Assembly (NCBI RefSeq): GCF_025643595.1
Contig: NZ_CP102826.1
Span: 5,704,001 to 5,768,000 of the forward strand
Length of the DNA: 64,000 bases
Reading direction: 5' to 3'
From: Saccharopolyspora rosea
GTDB taxonomy: Bacteria > Actinomycetota > Actinomycetes > Mycobacteriales > Pseudonocardiaceae
Shown here piece by piece: positions 53,661 to 60,870 of the stretch. Every line of letters begins with the position of its first letter. Position 1 is the first letter of the stretch. The notes under the pieces are model-generated. The model was not told where the DNA came from, made no database searches, and saw only the letters and a program-made list of their open reading frames with translations. The translations under genes and the position numbers were made by a program.

Positions 53661-54119
53661 TCACGTCCGTTCCGCCGGGCCCTGCTGCAACCAGCTCGCG
53701 TCGGAGAAGTCCTCCTCGGCGCTGTCGTTGACATTGTCGTCCACGCCGCGCGAACCGTTGCGGCGCACCGCTTCCGACTCGCTGTCGGTGTGTCCGCCCA
53801 GCAGCAGCGCCGGATCCGCGTCCTCGGGGAGCACCTCGGCGAGCACGTCCGCCGCCCGGCGGGCCGCGGACCGCGCGGCGTCCGAGGTCAGCCGGACGAT
53901 GAGCGCGGCGAGCTGGTCCGGGCGGTGCCGCTGGTACGCGTCGTCGGCGAGCACCAGGTCCCGCAGCGCGCCCTGCGGTCCGACGGTGACCCGCACGCCC
54001 TCGGCGGAGGCGGTCTCGGTGATGGCCGACAGTTCCTCCCGGGTCGCCGCGAGGCGTTCGCGGCTGCGGCGGTAGTCCGCCAGCAGTTCTTCGACCTCGG
54101 CTCGGTGATCGCTGGGCAC
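53661..54119 (-). CDS. YbaB/EbfC-family DNA-binding-like protein
   Basis: A 152-residue protein with the YbaB fold signature: an N-terminal coiled coil (VEELLADYRRSRERLAATRE), then VTVGPQGALRDLVLADDAY. YbaB-like genes often begin actinobacterial toxin and WXG100 clusters. The GTG at 54119 has GGAGAG upstream. The frame stays open further upstream into the inverted repeat, but that extension lacks family similarity. It is the first gene of the toxin unit. Confidence 0.78.
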   Translation of the reverse strand: MPSDHRAEVEELLADYRRSRERLAATREELSAITETASAEGVRVTVGPQGALRDLVLADDAYQRHRPDQLAALIVRLTSDAARSAARRAADVLAEVLPEDADPALLLGGHTDSESEAVRRNGSRGVDDNVNDSAEEDFSDASWLQQGPAERT

Positions 54120-54230
54120 GGCCGCTCTCCTGTAGCTCGCGGACTGGTCGGTGGGGCGGGCGCGGACCGGGTGGCCACGACTTCGACGCCGCCGGGGCAG
54201 GGATGGTTCCACGCGCGCGGGGTTTTCGGT

Positions 54231-54272
54231 CTCGGGGAACATCGGTACAGCGGTTATCGGTGAGCACGATCA
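54231..54272 (+). repeat. Left terminal inverted repeat
   Basis: CTCGGGGAACATCGG and the following bases to position 54272 match, in reverse complement, positions 56129-56170 with a single mismatch near the inner end (gagcacg against gagaacg). GGGG followed by 34 further bases gives the 38-bp unit typical of Tn3 ends. It lies about 110 bases upstream of the toxin operon start codon. Confidence 0.85.
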
Positions 54273-54313
54273 CAGTCGTCCAGCACAGTGTTCCACTTCA
54301 CCGCTGGGGTTCG

Positions 54314-54466
54314 GTGAAACGCGTCGAGACGGGCACGTACGGCGCGGTGGAGGACCTCGCGCGCAACCGCGTGGACCTCAACAAGGTGATCATCCAGTGG
54401 CCGGACATGCTGAAGGTCGCCGGTTCCCTGGTCACCAACCAGGTCCGCGCCTACGACCTGCTGCGA
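54314..54466 (+). pseudogene. Tn3-family transposase fragment
   Basis: An open frame of about 51 residues reads VETGTYGAVEDLARNRVDLN, then KVIIQWPDMLKVAGSLVTNQ and VRAYDLLR. This resembles an internal region of Tn3-type TnpA (INL...WPDMLRVAGSLVTNQVRAYDLLR in actinobacterial members). Both ends are missing and the frame breaks after LLR, so it cannot act as a transposase. Confidence 0.8.
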
Positions 54467-54596
54467 CCTGGACGAGGACGACGACGTGACTGGACAGGAC
54501 TCATCAAGGCCGTCGTGTGGCGGTACGAGCGCACTTCGGCTGTCCGCCTCAGCTACTGGGCCCCGGTCAGGGCACTGAGTGCCCTCTCGGCCGCTC

Positions 54597-54986
54597 CTAT
54601 CGGCCCGGTGCGCCCTGGGCGACCGGCTCGGGATCGGCGTCGAGTGCATCGAGCACTGCCTCGCCGTTTGCTCTCGCCCACTCGGTCAGCGTGTGGATCG
54701 GATCGATCAGCGTCGCCCCGAGCGGGGTGAGCTCGTATTCGACGCGGGGCGGCACCTCGGCGTAGGCGTGGCGGCGGACGAGTCCGTGCGCCTCAAGTCG
54801 TCGGAGCGTCTGGGTGAGCATCTTGCGGGAGATGTCGCCGATCAGCTTGAGCAGCTCGCCATGACGCACCGGGCCCTTGCTGAGGCCGGCGAGCACGACC
54901 ACCGTCCACTTGTCGGCGATCAGCTCGACCGCCAGACGCGCCGGACAGTCGGCGAGAAAGGAATCACCGGGACCGAAACCGCTCAT
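54597..54986 (-). CDS. HxlR-family transcriptional regulator
   Basis: A 129-residue winged-helix regulator. It has the HxlR signature DCPARLAVELIADKWTVVVL, GPVRHGELLKLIGDISRKML, LEAHGLVRRHAYAEVPPRV and EYELTPLGATL. The N-terminal Cys near residue 14 is the redox-type position in some relatives. It is divergent from the oxidoreductase gene, and two tandem operator-like repeats lie between them, so it probably represses that gene and itself. Confidence 0.92.
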   Translation of the reverse strand: MSGFGPGDSFLADCPARLAVELIADKWTVVVLAGLSKGPVRHGELLKLIGDISRKMLTQTLRRLEAHGLVRRHAYAEVPPRVEYELTPLGATLIDPIHTLTEWARANGEAVLDALDADPEPVAQGAPGR

Positions 54987-54993
54987 GGCGCCA

Positions 54994-55032
54994 AAGGTAC
55001 CTGCTGGTTCCTCAAGGTACCTGCTGGTTCCT
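54994..55032. promoter_or_regulatory. Two tandem 19-bp repeats, likely HxlR operators
   Basis: AAGGTACCTGCTGGTTCCT occurs twice, at 54994-55012 and 55014-55032, a 20-base period of two DNA turns. Each unit contains the partial dyad GGTACC/GGTTCC. The repeats lie between the divergent HxlR and oxidoreductase starts. Confidence 0.7.
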
Positions 55033-55081
55033 ATCGGAAATCTAGCCTGGAATCTCTCCCCCTTCCCAAGCTAGGAGAGTC

Positions 55082-56011
55082 ATGCGAGTCATCACCCAGC
55101 AGACGCTCGGCGGTCCCGAGGTGCTCACCATCGTGGACGCGCCCGAGCCCCAGCCCCTCCCGACCGAGGTGCTCGTCCGCGTCAAGGCGATCGGGCTGAA
55201 CCCGCTGGAGGCGCGCCTGCGCGCCGGCGAGTTCCCGCTGATCGGCCGGCCACCGTTCATCCTCGGCTGGGACATCAGCGGCGTGGTCGAGGAGTCACCG
55301 CAGACGTGGCGGTTCAGGCCCGGCGACGAGGTGTTCGGGATGCCGCTGTTCCCGCGACCGGCGAACGCGTACGCCGAATTTGTATCAGCGCCGGCGCTGC
55401 ACCTGGCACGCAAGCCGGCCTCGCTCTCCCACGTTGAAGCCTCCGCGCTTCCGATCGTCGGGCTGACGGCGTGGCAGGGGCTCGTCGACCTCGCCGGCGT
55501 CACCGAGGGCGATCGCGTCCTGGTCCACGGCGGTGGCGGCGGGGTCGGCCACGTCGCGATCCAGATCGCGAAAGCCCTTGGCGCGCACGTGATCACGACC
55601 GCCAGCGGGAGCAAGCGGGAGTTCGTCGAAGGGTTCGGCCCCGATGAAGTGATCGACTACACGGCGGTCGACTTCACCGACGCGGTCCGCGACATCGACG
55701 TCGTGCTCGACACGATCGGCGGCGACACCGCAGAGCGGTCCCTCGGAGTGCTCCGCCCTGGCGGTCACCTGGTGACGGCAACCGCCGAGGACGCCCCGGA
55801 GCTCATCGCCAAGTACGAGGCGGCGGGCATGCGCTTCAGCGGTATCGCAGTCGACCCCGACCCGGTCGCCCTGCGCGGCCTCATCGACCTCGTCGAACGG
55901 AGAAAGCTCCGGGTCCACGTGCAGGAGACGTTCCCCTTCGAGCACGTCGTCGACGCGCATCGGCTGCTCGACAGCGGTCACCTCCAGGGCAAGCTCGTCC
56001 TCACCCTCTGA
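55082..56011 (+). CDS. NADP-dependent quinone-oxidoreductase-like protein (MDR family)
   Basis: A 309-residue medium-chain reductase: N-terminal GGPEVLTIVDAPEPQPLPTE, GWDISGVVEE and the NADP-binding GDRVLVHGGGGGVGHVAIQI. No zinc-ligand cluster is visible, so it is of the quinone-reductase rather than zinc-alcohol dehydrogenase type. The ATG has an AGGAGAG site. It is divergently controlled with HxlR, a frequent arrangement for aldehyde or quinone stress response. Confidence 0.9.
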   Translation: MRVITQQTLGGPEVLTIVDAPEPQPLPTEVLVRVKAIGLNPLEARLRAGEFPLIGRPPFILGWDISGVVEESPQTWRFRPGDEVFGMPLFPRPANAYAEFVSAPALHLARKPASLSHVEASALPIVGLTAWQGLVDLAGVTEGDRVLVHGGGGGVGHVAIQIAKALGAHVITTASGSKREFVEGFGPDEVIDYTAVDFTDAVRDIDVVLDTIGGDTAERSLGVLRPGGHLVTATAEDAPELIAKYEAAGMRFSGIAVDPDPVALRGLIDLVERRKLRVHVQETFPFEHVVDAHRLLDSGHLQGKLVLTL

Positions 56012-56128
56012 TCCCGTCGAGCAGCCTCGCGTGAGCGCGGCTGCAGCGGCATTGGTGACAGAGGTGATCTCGTCTTCGTCGTCGGGTGGCAGAGCGGCGA
56101 TGAAGCCCACGTCTCGGAGCGCTGACCA

Positions 56129-56170
56129 TGATCGTTCTCACCGATAACCGCTGTACCGATGTTCCCCGAG
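56129..56170 (-). repeat. Right terminal inverted repeat
   Basis: The reverse complement of these 42 bases equals the left repeat except for one base. The GGGG end faces outward, toward MaoC, whose start is about 70 bases further on. Confidence 0.85.
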
Positions 56171-56238
56171 GCCGGTTTTCTCCAGACCGCCGCCCCCTCC
56201 GGTGCCGGGGTGCGCGCGGCCGGTGCGAGGATGGGCCG

Positions 56239-56685
56239 ATGGCCGCGATCGCGTACGAGGACTTCGAACCGGGCAGGACCTTCGACCTCGGCAAGGTCGA
56301 GATCGACCGCGCCGAGATGCTGGAGTTCGCGCGCCGCTTCGACCCGCAGCCGTTCCACCTCGACGAGGAGGCGGGCCGGAAGTCGGTGCTCGGCGGGCTG
56401 TGCGCCTCGGGCTGGTACACCGCGTCGCTGTGGATGCGCGCCTACGTCGACCACGTGCTGGCCGATTCGACGTCGCAGGGCTCGCCCGGCGGCAACGAGC
56501 TGAGCTGGAGCGCCCCGGTGTTCCCGGGCGACGTGCTGCACTTCCAGCTGGAGGTCACCGGACGCCGCCGCTCGCGGAGCAAACCGGGCCTGGGACTGGT
56601 GGAGCTCACCGGCACCGCCGACCGCGGCGCGGACAGGGTGCTGCGCTTCAGCTTCGTCGGCCTCTTCGGCACCCGCGACCACTAG
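56239..56685 (+). CDS. MaoC-like hotdog dehydratase
   Basis: A 148-residue hotdog protein with the MaoC pattern YEDFEPGRTFDLGKVEIDRA, then ARRFDPQPFHLDEEAG, where Asp and His of the motif are present. WYTASLWMRAYVDHV and FPGDVLHFQLEV follow. These act as enoyl-CoA hydratases or thioesterases. ATG at 56239 is chosen because upstream codons run into the inverted repeat. The TAG stop is part of a CTAG joined to the following repeat element. Confidence 0.85.
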   Translation: MAAIAYEDFEPGRTFDLGKVEIDRAEMLEFARRFDPQPFHLDEEAGRKSVLGGLCASGWYTASLWMRAYVDHVLADSTSQGSPGGNELSWSAPVFPGDVLHFQLEVTGRRRSRSKPGLGLVELTGTADRGADRVLRFSFVGLFGTRDH

Positions 56686-56890
56686 GGAGTGTTTTATAAG
56701 CGGCGTCAGCCGCTTTCTGTTTCGGTGAGCGGTCTCGCCACTTGCACCGCCGCGGGTTCTCAGCGGTCGTCTCGCGAGGACAGCCCCGACGCCGTGTATT
56801 GGACATACATCAGGAGGGGCTCCCGGAGCCGAGACGGCCGCTGAGGTTCCGCCACCGGCACCGCCACGCAAAGCACTTCCGAAACACTCC
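56686..56890. mobile_element. 205-bp inverted-repeat element (CTAG-target MITE)
   Basis: GGAGTGTTT at the left end pairs with AAACACTCC at the right; CTAG lies on the left and CTCG on the right. An inner hairpin AAGCGGC/GCCGCTT and the following CTTTCTGTTTCGGTGAG are shared with the element at 44.6 kb. A second inner inverted pair is CTCAGCGG/CCGCTGAG. No coding sequence. The target preference for CTAG and lack of genes resemble IS5-type derivatives, which is inferred. Confidence 0.7.
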
Positions 56891-56920
56891 CTCGCCGGGG
56901 AGTGCCCCGAAGTCCACTGC

Positions 56921-56941
56921 GAGTTCGAAGACAGGCGCTCA
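56921..56941. repeat. Half-element: TGAG-type repeat end at the cbiZ stop
   Basis: GAGTTCGAAGACAG then GCGCTCA repeats the end seen at 38.8 and 44.7 kb. Its final TCA gives the TGA stop of the downstream cbiZ gene on the minus strand. The gap thus holds an element of one type beside a half of the other. Confidence 0.6.
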
Positions 56942-57544
56942 GAGCCCGGCGGCCACGGCGGCGTGCACGGCCCGCGCGAGGGCCGCGCCGATGCGGGAGC
57001 GCGGGCCGCCGTAGGGTTCGGCGTCGCCGTCGGGCGGGCAGAGCACGACCGCTGCGTCGGTGACGGTTCCCGTCCCGTCCAGCCCCGCCTCGACCAGCGC
57101 CTGCGCCTTGGCCTCGGCCACCGTGGCGATCGCGTTGACCAGCGCGCCCTCGCTGAGCCGGACCGGTGACCAGCACACCGCGTTGATCGTGCCCGGGCGC
57201 CACGCGGCGCACTCCTCGGGCGCGGCGGCCCAGATGGCCTCGTCGACGCCCGTGGTGACGCTCACCCGCACGCCGCTGTCGACGGAGGTGACCTCGTGGC
57301 GCACGTCGACCGCGGTCAGCAACCCGACACCGTCGCCGGGCAGGCCCAGCTCGGCGGCCATCTCGGCGACGTGCCCGGCCGGGTCGGGGTGGTCGTAGCC
57401 CCGGGGCACGGTGGCGTTGAGCACCCACGAGCGCAGGCCGATGCCGCCGCCGTGCGGCGCCGAGGAGATCGCCAGCCGGGGTCCGCCGCAGCGCCACACC
57501 AGCACCGGGTGTCCGCCGACCGACCGCAGCAGCGGCGCGGTCAC
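56939..57544 (-). CDS. cbiZ: Adenosylcobinamide amidohydrolase CbiZ-like
   Basis: CbiZ removes the aminopropanol from adenosylcobinamide for corrinoid salvage. The 201-residue product has SSAPHGGGIGLRSWVLNATV, then YDHPDPAGHVAEMAAELGL and TGVDEAIWAA, with the PINAVCWSP-like return in GTINAVCWSPVRLSEGALVNA. It starts with a GTG overlapping the HMG-CoA lyase stop. Cobalamin genes are not nearby, so its role rests on the family signature. Confidence 0.8.
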   Translation of the reverse strand: MTAPLLRSVGGHPVLVWRCGGPRLAISSAPHGGGIGLRSWVLNATVPRGYDHPDPAGHVAEMAAELGLPGDGVGLLTAVDVRHEVTSVDSGVRVSVTTGVDEAIWAAAPEECAAWRPGTINAVCWSPVRLSEGALVNAIATVAEAKAQALVEAGLDGTGTVTDAAVVLCPPDGDAEPYGGPRSRIGAALARAVHAAVAAGL

Positions 57545-58494
57545 GACGCCGCGAGCGCCCGGACCACCCGGGACGGGCTCGGACGTCCCAGCCGCTCGGC
57601 CATCCAGCGGCTGGTCTCGACGAGTGCGCCCAGGTCCACGCCGTGCTCGATGCCCAGCCCGTCGAGCATCCAGACCAGGTCCTCGGTGGCGAGGTTGCCG
57701 GTCGCCGACTTCGCGTACGGGCAGCCGCCCAGGCCACCCGCCGACGAATCCACAGTGGACACACCGGCGCGCAGGGCGGCGTGGGTGTTCGCCAGGGCCT
57801 GGCCGTAGGTGTCGTGGAAGTGCACGGCCAGCCGGTCCACCCCGATCCCGGAGGTGGCGAACGCGCGCAGCAGCGCCTCGACGTGACCCGGCGTCGCCAC
57901 GCCGATCGTGTCGCCCAGCGACAGCTGGTCGCAGCCCATCTCCAGCAGCCGCCTGCCCACCGAGACGACCTGGTCGACGGCCACCGGCCCCTCCCAGGGG
58001 TCGCCGAAGCACATCGACACGTAACCGCGCACCCGCAGCCCCTCGGCGACGGCCCGCCGCACCACCGGGTCGAACATGACGAACTGCTCGTCGAGTCCCC
58101 GGTTGAGGTTGCGCCGGGTGAACGTCTCGGTCGCGGAGGCGAAGATCGCGACGTCGCTCACCCCGGCCTGCAGCGCGCGGTCCAGCCCGCGCGAGTTGGG
58201 CACGAGCACCGGGTAGCGCACGCCGGGGGTGCGCTGGAGCCCGTCGAGGAGTTCGGCGGCGTCGGCCAGCTGCGGGACCCATTCGGGGCGGACGAAGCTG
58301 GTCGTCTCCACCACCGCGAGACCGGCGTCGGCGAGGCGGTGCAGGAACTCCAGCTTCACGTCGAGCGGCACGATCTCCTGCTCGTTCTGCAGCCCGTCGC
58401 GCGGACCGACCTCCCAGATCGTCACGGCGGCCGGGAGCTGGAACGGCTCCGGCGGCACCACCTGCATCGGCAGCCCGAGTTCGCGCGGCCCCAT
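57541..58494 (-). CDS. mvaB: Hydroxymethylglutaryl-CoA lyase
   Basis: It splits HMG-CoA to acetoacetate and acetyl-CoA in leucine breakdown. The 317-residue TIM-barrel protein has IWEVGPRDGLQNE, TTSFVRPEWVPQLADA, the LSLGDTIGVATP segment, and HFHDTYGQALAN with the metal-binding histidines. GGLGGCPYAKSATGN contains the active-site Cys. The ATG overlaps the PH-protein stop by one base, and the stop overlaps the cbiZ start. Confidence 0.93.
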   Translation of the reverse strand: MGPRELGLPMQVVPPEPFQLPAAVTIWEVGPRDGLQNEQEIVPLDVKLEFLHRLADAGLAVVETTSFVRPEWVPQLADAAELLDGLQRTPGVRYPVLVPNSRGLDRALQAGVSDVAIFASATETFTRRNLNRGLDEQFVMFDPVVRRAVAEGLRVRGYVSMCFGDPWEGPVAVDQVVSVGRRLLEMGCDQLSLGDTIGVATPGHVEALLRAFATSGIGVDRLAVHFHDTYGQALANTHAALRAGVSTVDSSAGGLGGCPYAKSATGNLATEDLVWMLDGLGIEHGVDLGALVETSRWMAERLGRPSPSRVVRALAAS

Positions 58495-59006
58495 CAGCGC
58501 TCCTCCCAATCCCAGTCGTCCCGAGGATCGTCGTTGACCTCGCGGTAGAGCAAGGTGTGCACCTGCTCGACGTTCGGGATGTCGTCGAACTCCAACGGCT
58601 CGTCGGAGGCCGATTCGACGATCAGCGTGCCGCAGCCGACCAGGCGGTCCAGCAGGCCGTGCCGGAAGCGCACCGAGTTGATCCGGGACATCGGGATGTC
58701 GATGCCGGACCGCGTGAACACGCCCTCGCGGACCATCAGCCGGTGCGTGGTGACCACGAAGTGCGTGGTCCGCCAGCGCACCAGCGGGGCCAGCGTGAAC
58801 CAGATGATCAGCACCGCGCCGACCACGGCCAGTCCGACCCAGGCGATCATCCGCCAGCCGGTGGCCGCGGCCAGTGCCGCGAGGTAGGAACCCCCACCGA
58901 CCACGACGAACAAGATCAGCACCGGTAGCACCAGCATCTTCCAGTGCGGATGCTTGTGGACGATCACGTGCTCGTCCTCGCCGAGCAGCCCTTCCGGGTA
59001 GGCCAC
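58494..59006 (-). CDS. PH-domain membrane protein (Rv3278c-like)
   Basis: A 170-residue protein with two membrane helices (about 24-66) and then a bacterial PH domain (bPH2-like: WRTTHFVVTTHRLMVREGVF, ISRINSV-type region DIPMSRINSVRF). The GTG has AGGAGGAA upstream. It precedes HMG-CoA lyase with overlapping codons and follows birA. The position matches Rv3278c, between gtrA and birA in mycobacteria. Confidence 0.87.
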   Translation of the reverse strand: MAYPEGLLGEDEHVIVHKHPHWKMLVLPVLILFVVVGGGSYLAALAAATGWRMIAWVGLAVVGAVLIIWFTLAPLVRWRTTHFVVTTHRLMVREGVFTRSGIDIPMSRINSVRFRHGLLDRLVGCGTLIVESASDEPLEFDDIPNVEQVHTLLYREVNDDPRDDWDWEER

Positions 59007-59042
59007 CGGACATTCCTCCTCAGCCCGTCGCAGCGTCGCCGA

Positions 59043-59891
59043 TCACGGTACCGGTGGTCCGGCCGGGCGCAGGTGCACCACGTCACCCGCGGACACCGAC
59101 GTCGTGGTGCCGTCCGCGCCGCGGACCACCAGCCGGCCCTGCTCGTCGACGTCGACCGCGGTGCCGAGCAGCTGCTCGTCCGCGCCGAGTTCGACGCGGA
59201 CCTGCCGGCCGAGGGTGCCGCACAGCCGCCGGTAGCGGTCGAGCAGGCCGGACCCGACGACGTCACCGCCGTCGCGCCGCCACAGCTCGTCGAGCTCGGC
59301 GAACGCCAGCAGCAGCGCGGCGGTGAACTCCTCGCGGTCCACCTCGGCGCCCTCGGCGGCCAGCGACGTCGCGGGCAGCCCGTCCGGGCGGGCGGGCAGG
59401 TCCTCGCGCCGCTGGTGCACGTTGACGCCCATGCCGAGGACGATCGCGGTCCCGCTCGGGTCGGTGATCGCCTCGGCGAGGATCCCGGCGCCCTTGCGCC
59501 ACTCGTCGGGCTCGCCGAGCAGCAGGTCGTTCGGCCACTTCAGGGCGGCGGTGATGCCGGTGGTCCGGGTCACGGTCTCGGCGAGCGCCACTCCGGCGAT
59601 CAGCGGCAGCCAGGCGATCTGCGCGGGCGGGACGTTCGGCCGCAGCAGGATGCTCATGTGCAGCCCGGCCCCGCGCGGTGACGACCACTGCCGTTGCAGC
59701 CGCCCGCGGCCGGCGAACTGCTCCTCGGCGATCAGCACGGTGCGGTCCACCGCGCCCCGCCCGGCGGCGGACACCAGGTCCGAATTGGTGGAGCCCGTCG
59801 CGGTCACCACGTCCAACGCCGCGTAGGGCCCGTTCGGCACGACCCGAGCCCGCAACCGCTCGGCGTCCAACAGCACAGGAGTCGTCACCAC
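59043..59891 (-). CDS. birA: Biotin-[acetyl-CoA-carboxylase] ligase
   Basis: It attaches biotin to the carrier of acyl-CoA carboxylases. The 282-residue protein is the class I form without a helix-turn-helix. It has the biotinyl-AMP motif AEEQFAGRGRLQRQW, then LHMSILLRPNVP, KWPNDLLLGEPDEWRKGAGIL and VLGMGVNVHQR. The likely substrate begins at 62.3 kb. It is divergent from maf. Confidence 0.93.
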   Translation of the reverse strand: MVTTPVLLDAERLRARVVPNGPYAALDVVTATGSTNSDLVSAAGRGAVDRTVLIAEEQFAGRGRLQRQWSSPRGAGLHMSILLRPNVPPAQIAWLPLIAGVALAETVTRTTGITAALKWPNDLLLGEPDEWRKGAGILAEAITDPSGTAIVLGMGVNVHQRREDLPARPDGLPATSLAAEGAEVDREEFTAALLLAFAELDELWRRDGGDVVGSGLLDRYRRLCGTLGRQVRVELGADEQLLGTAVDVDEQGRLVVRGADGTTTSVSAGDVVHLRPAGPPVP

Positions 59892-60002
59892 CCCAGCCTA
59901 GGAGCCCGGCGCAGCGCCTCGACCTGGGGCGGAGGGCGGGTGCCGGTTTCGCGGGAGAACTCCCGGGACCGCGCGGTCGCGGGCGGCTCTACCATCGCGG
60001 GC

Positions 60003-60638
60003 GTGCGTTTCGTGCTCGCTTCCGCTTCCCCCGCCCGGCTGTCGGTGCTGCGTTCCGCCGGGATCGATCCGCTGGTGCGGGTCTCGGGCGTCGACGAGGA
60101 CGCCGTGACCGCCGCGCTGGTCGACCCGGCCCCGGCGGAGGTGGTGACCGCGCTGGCCGAGGCCAAGGCGGACGCCGTCGTCGGCGACGTCGCGGCCGTC
60201 GAACCGGACGCGGTGATCGTGGGGTGCGACTCGATGCTGCTGACCGGCACCGGCGAGATCGTCGGCAAGCCCGGCACCGCCGAGGCCGCCGCGAAGCGCT
60301 GGCGGCAGAACGCGGGCGGCACCGGTGAACTGCTGACCGGCCACGCGGTGGTCCGGCTGCGCGACGGCGAGGTCGTCGACCGCACCAGCGCGCACCTGGG
60401 CACCACGGTCCGCTTCGGCGAGCCGACCGACACCGAGATCGACGCCTACGTCGCCACCGGCGAGCCGCTGCACGTCGCGGGCGGTTTCACGCTGGAGGGT
60501 TTCGGCGGCTGGTTCGTGGAGGGCGTCGACGGCGACCCGTCCAGCGTGCTCGGCATCAGCCTGCCGCTGACCCGCAAGCTGCTCGCCGACGTCGGCGTCG
60601 GCATCGTCACGCTGTGGCGCACGCCGAATGCGGGCTGA
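60003..60638 (+). CDS. maf: Maf-like nucleotide pyrophosphatase
   Basis: Maf proteins hydrolyse dTTP, UTP or modified nucleotides. The 211-residue protein has VLASASPARLSVLRSAGI, GCDSMLLTGTGEIVGKPGTAEA and EGFGGWFVEGVDGDPSSVLG. The GTG lies about 110 bases from birA. In M. tuberculosis accD5 and accE lie between birA and maf; both are missing here. Confidence 0.92.
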   Translation: MRFVLASASPARLSVLRSAGIDPLVRVSGVDEDAVTAALVDPAPAEVVTALAEAKADAVVGDVAAVEPDAVIVGCDSMLLTGTGEIVGKPGTAEAAAKRWRQNAGGTGELLTGHAVVRLRDGEVVDRTSAHLGTTVRFGEPTDTEIDAYVATGEPLHVAGGFTLEGFGGWFVEGVDGDPSSVLGISLPLTRKLLADVGVGIVTLWRTPNAG

Positions 60639-60728
60639 AATCAGGCATTCCTCCTCTCGCGTGAACACAAACACAATTCGGTTACCCCTGGATGGGTTGC
60701 TCGTGCCTCGCGGTTACAACTGTCCGCG

Positions 60729-60809
60729 ATGGGAACTCCACGGCGCTGCTACCTGACCTCGCGCCTGCACGTCGATCTGCGGCGGCAGGCCAGCGCCGTC
60801 TGTCCGTAG
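60729..60809 (+). CDS. Short leader peptide of the actinobacterial LHVDL-type
   Basis: A 26-residue frame, MGTPRRCY... then SRLHVDLRRQASAVCP, ends with a Cys-Pro-stop. This matches the short leader-peptide pattern found upstream of sulfur and transporter genes in actinobacteria (LHVDLLR or similar core). TACAAC eight bases before the ATG suggests a start at or near the 5' end of the transcript. It lies about 60 bases before the DAACS transporter start, separated by a hairpin. Confidence 0.7.
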   Translation: MGTPRRCYLTSRLHVDLRRQASAVCP

Positions 60810-60823
60810 TCCGGAACTCCGCC

Positions 60824-60845
60824 GCCGGTGCAGCCCCGCACCGGC
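60824..60845 (+). promoter_or_regulatory. Hairpin between leader peptide and transporter gene
   Basis: GCCGGTGC pairs perfectly with GCACCGGC across a six-base loop, 14 bases after the leader stop and about 25 before the transporter start. Ribosome pausing at the leader Cys-Pro codons could change its folding. The attenuator role is inferred. Confidence 0.5.
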
Positions 60846-60870
60846 CAGTCCGCGACTTCGGGAGATCCCT

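Larger units (their letters stand above)
54231..56170. mobile_element. Tn3-derived cassette carrying an HxlR regulator and an oxidoreductase
   Basis: The 1.94-kb segment is bounded by two 42-bp inverted repeats with one mismatch, starting inward from GGGGAACATC as Tn3-family ends do. Inside are a Tn3 TnpA remnant, an HxlR regulator and a divergent alcohol dehydrogenase-type gene. There is no resolvase or intact transposase. No five-base direct target repeat is seen, so the element has been rearranged or is old. Its mean GC looks slightly lower than the flanks. Confidence 0.75.

Noticed and set aside
54119..54242. N-terminal extension of the YbaB-like protein into the inverted repeat
   Set aside because: The added residues have no YbaB similarity and the GTG at 54119 has a good ribosome site.
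56012..56128. Possible gene remnant between the oxidoreductase stop and the right inverted repeat
   Set aside because: Short frames are open on both strands but none gives a recognisable motif, so no call is made.
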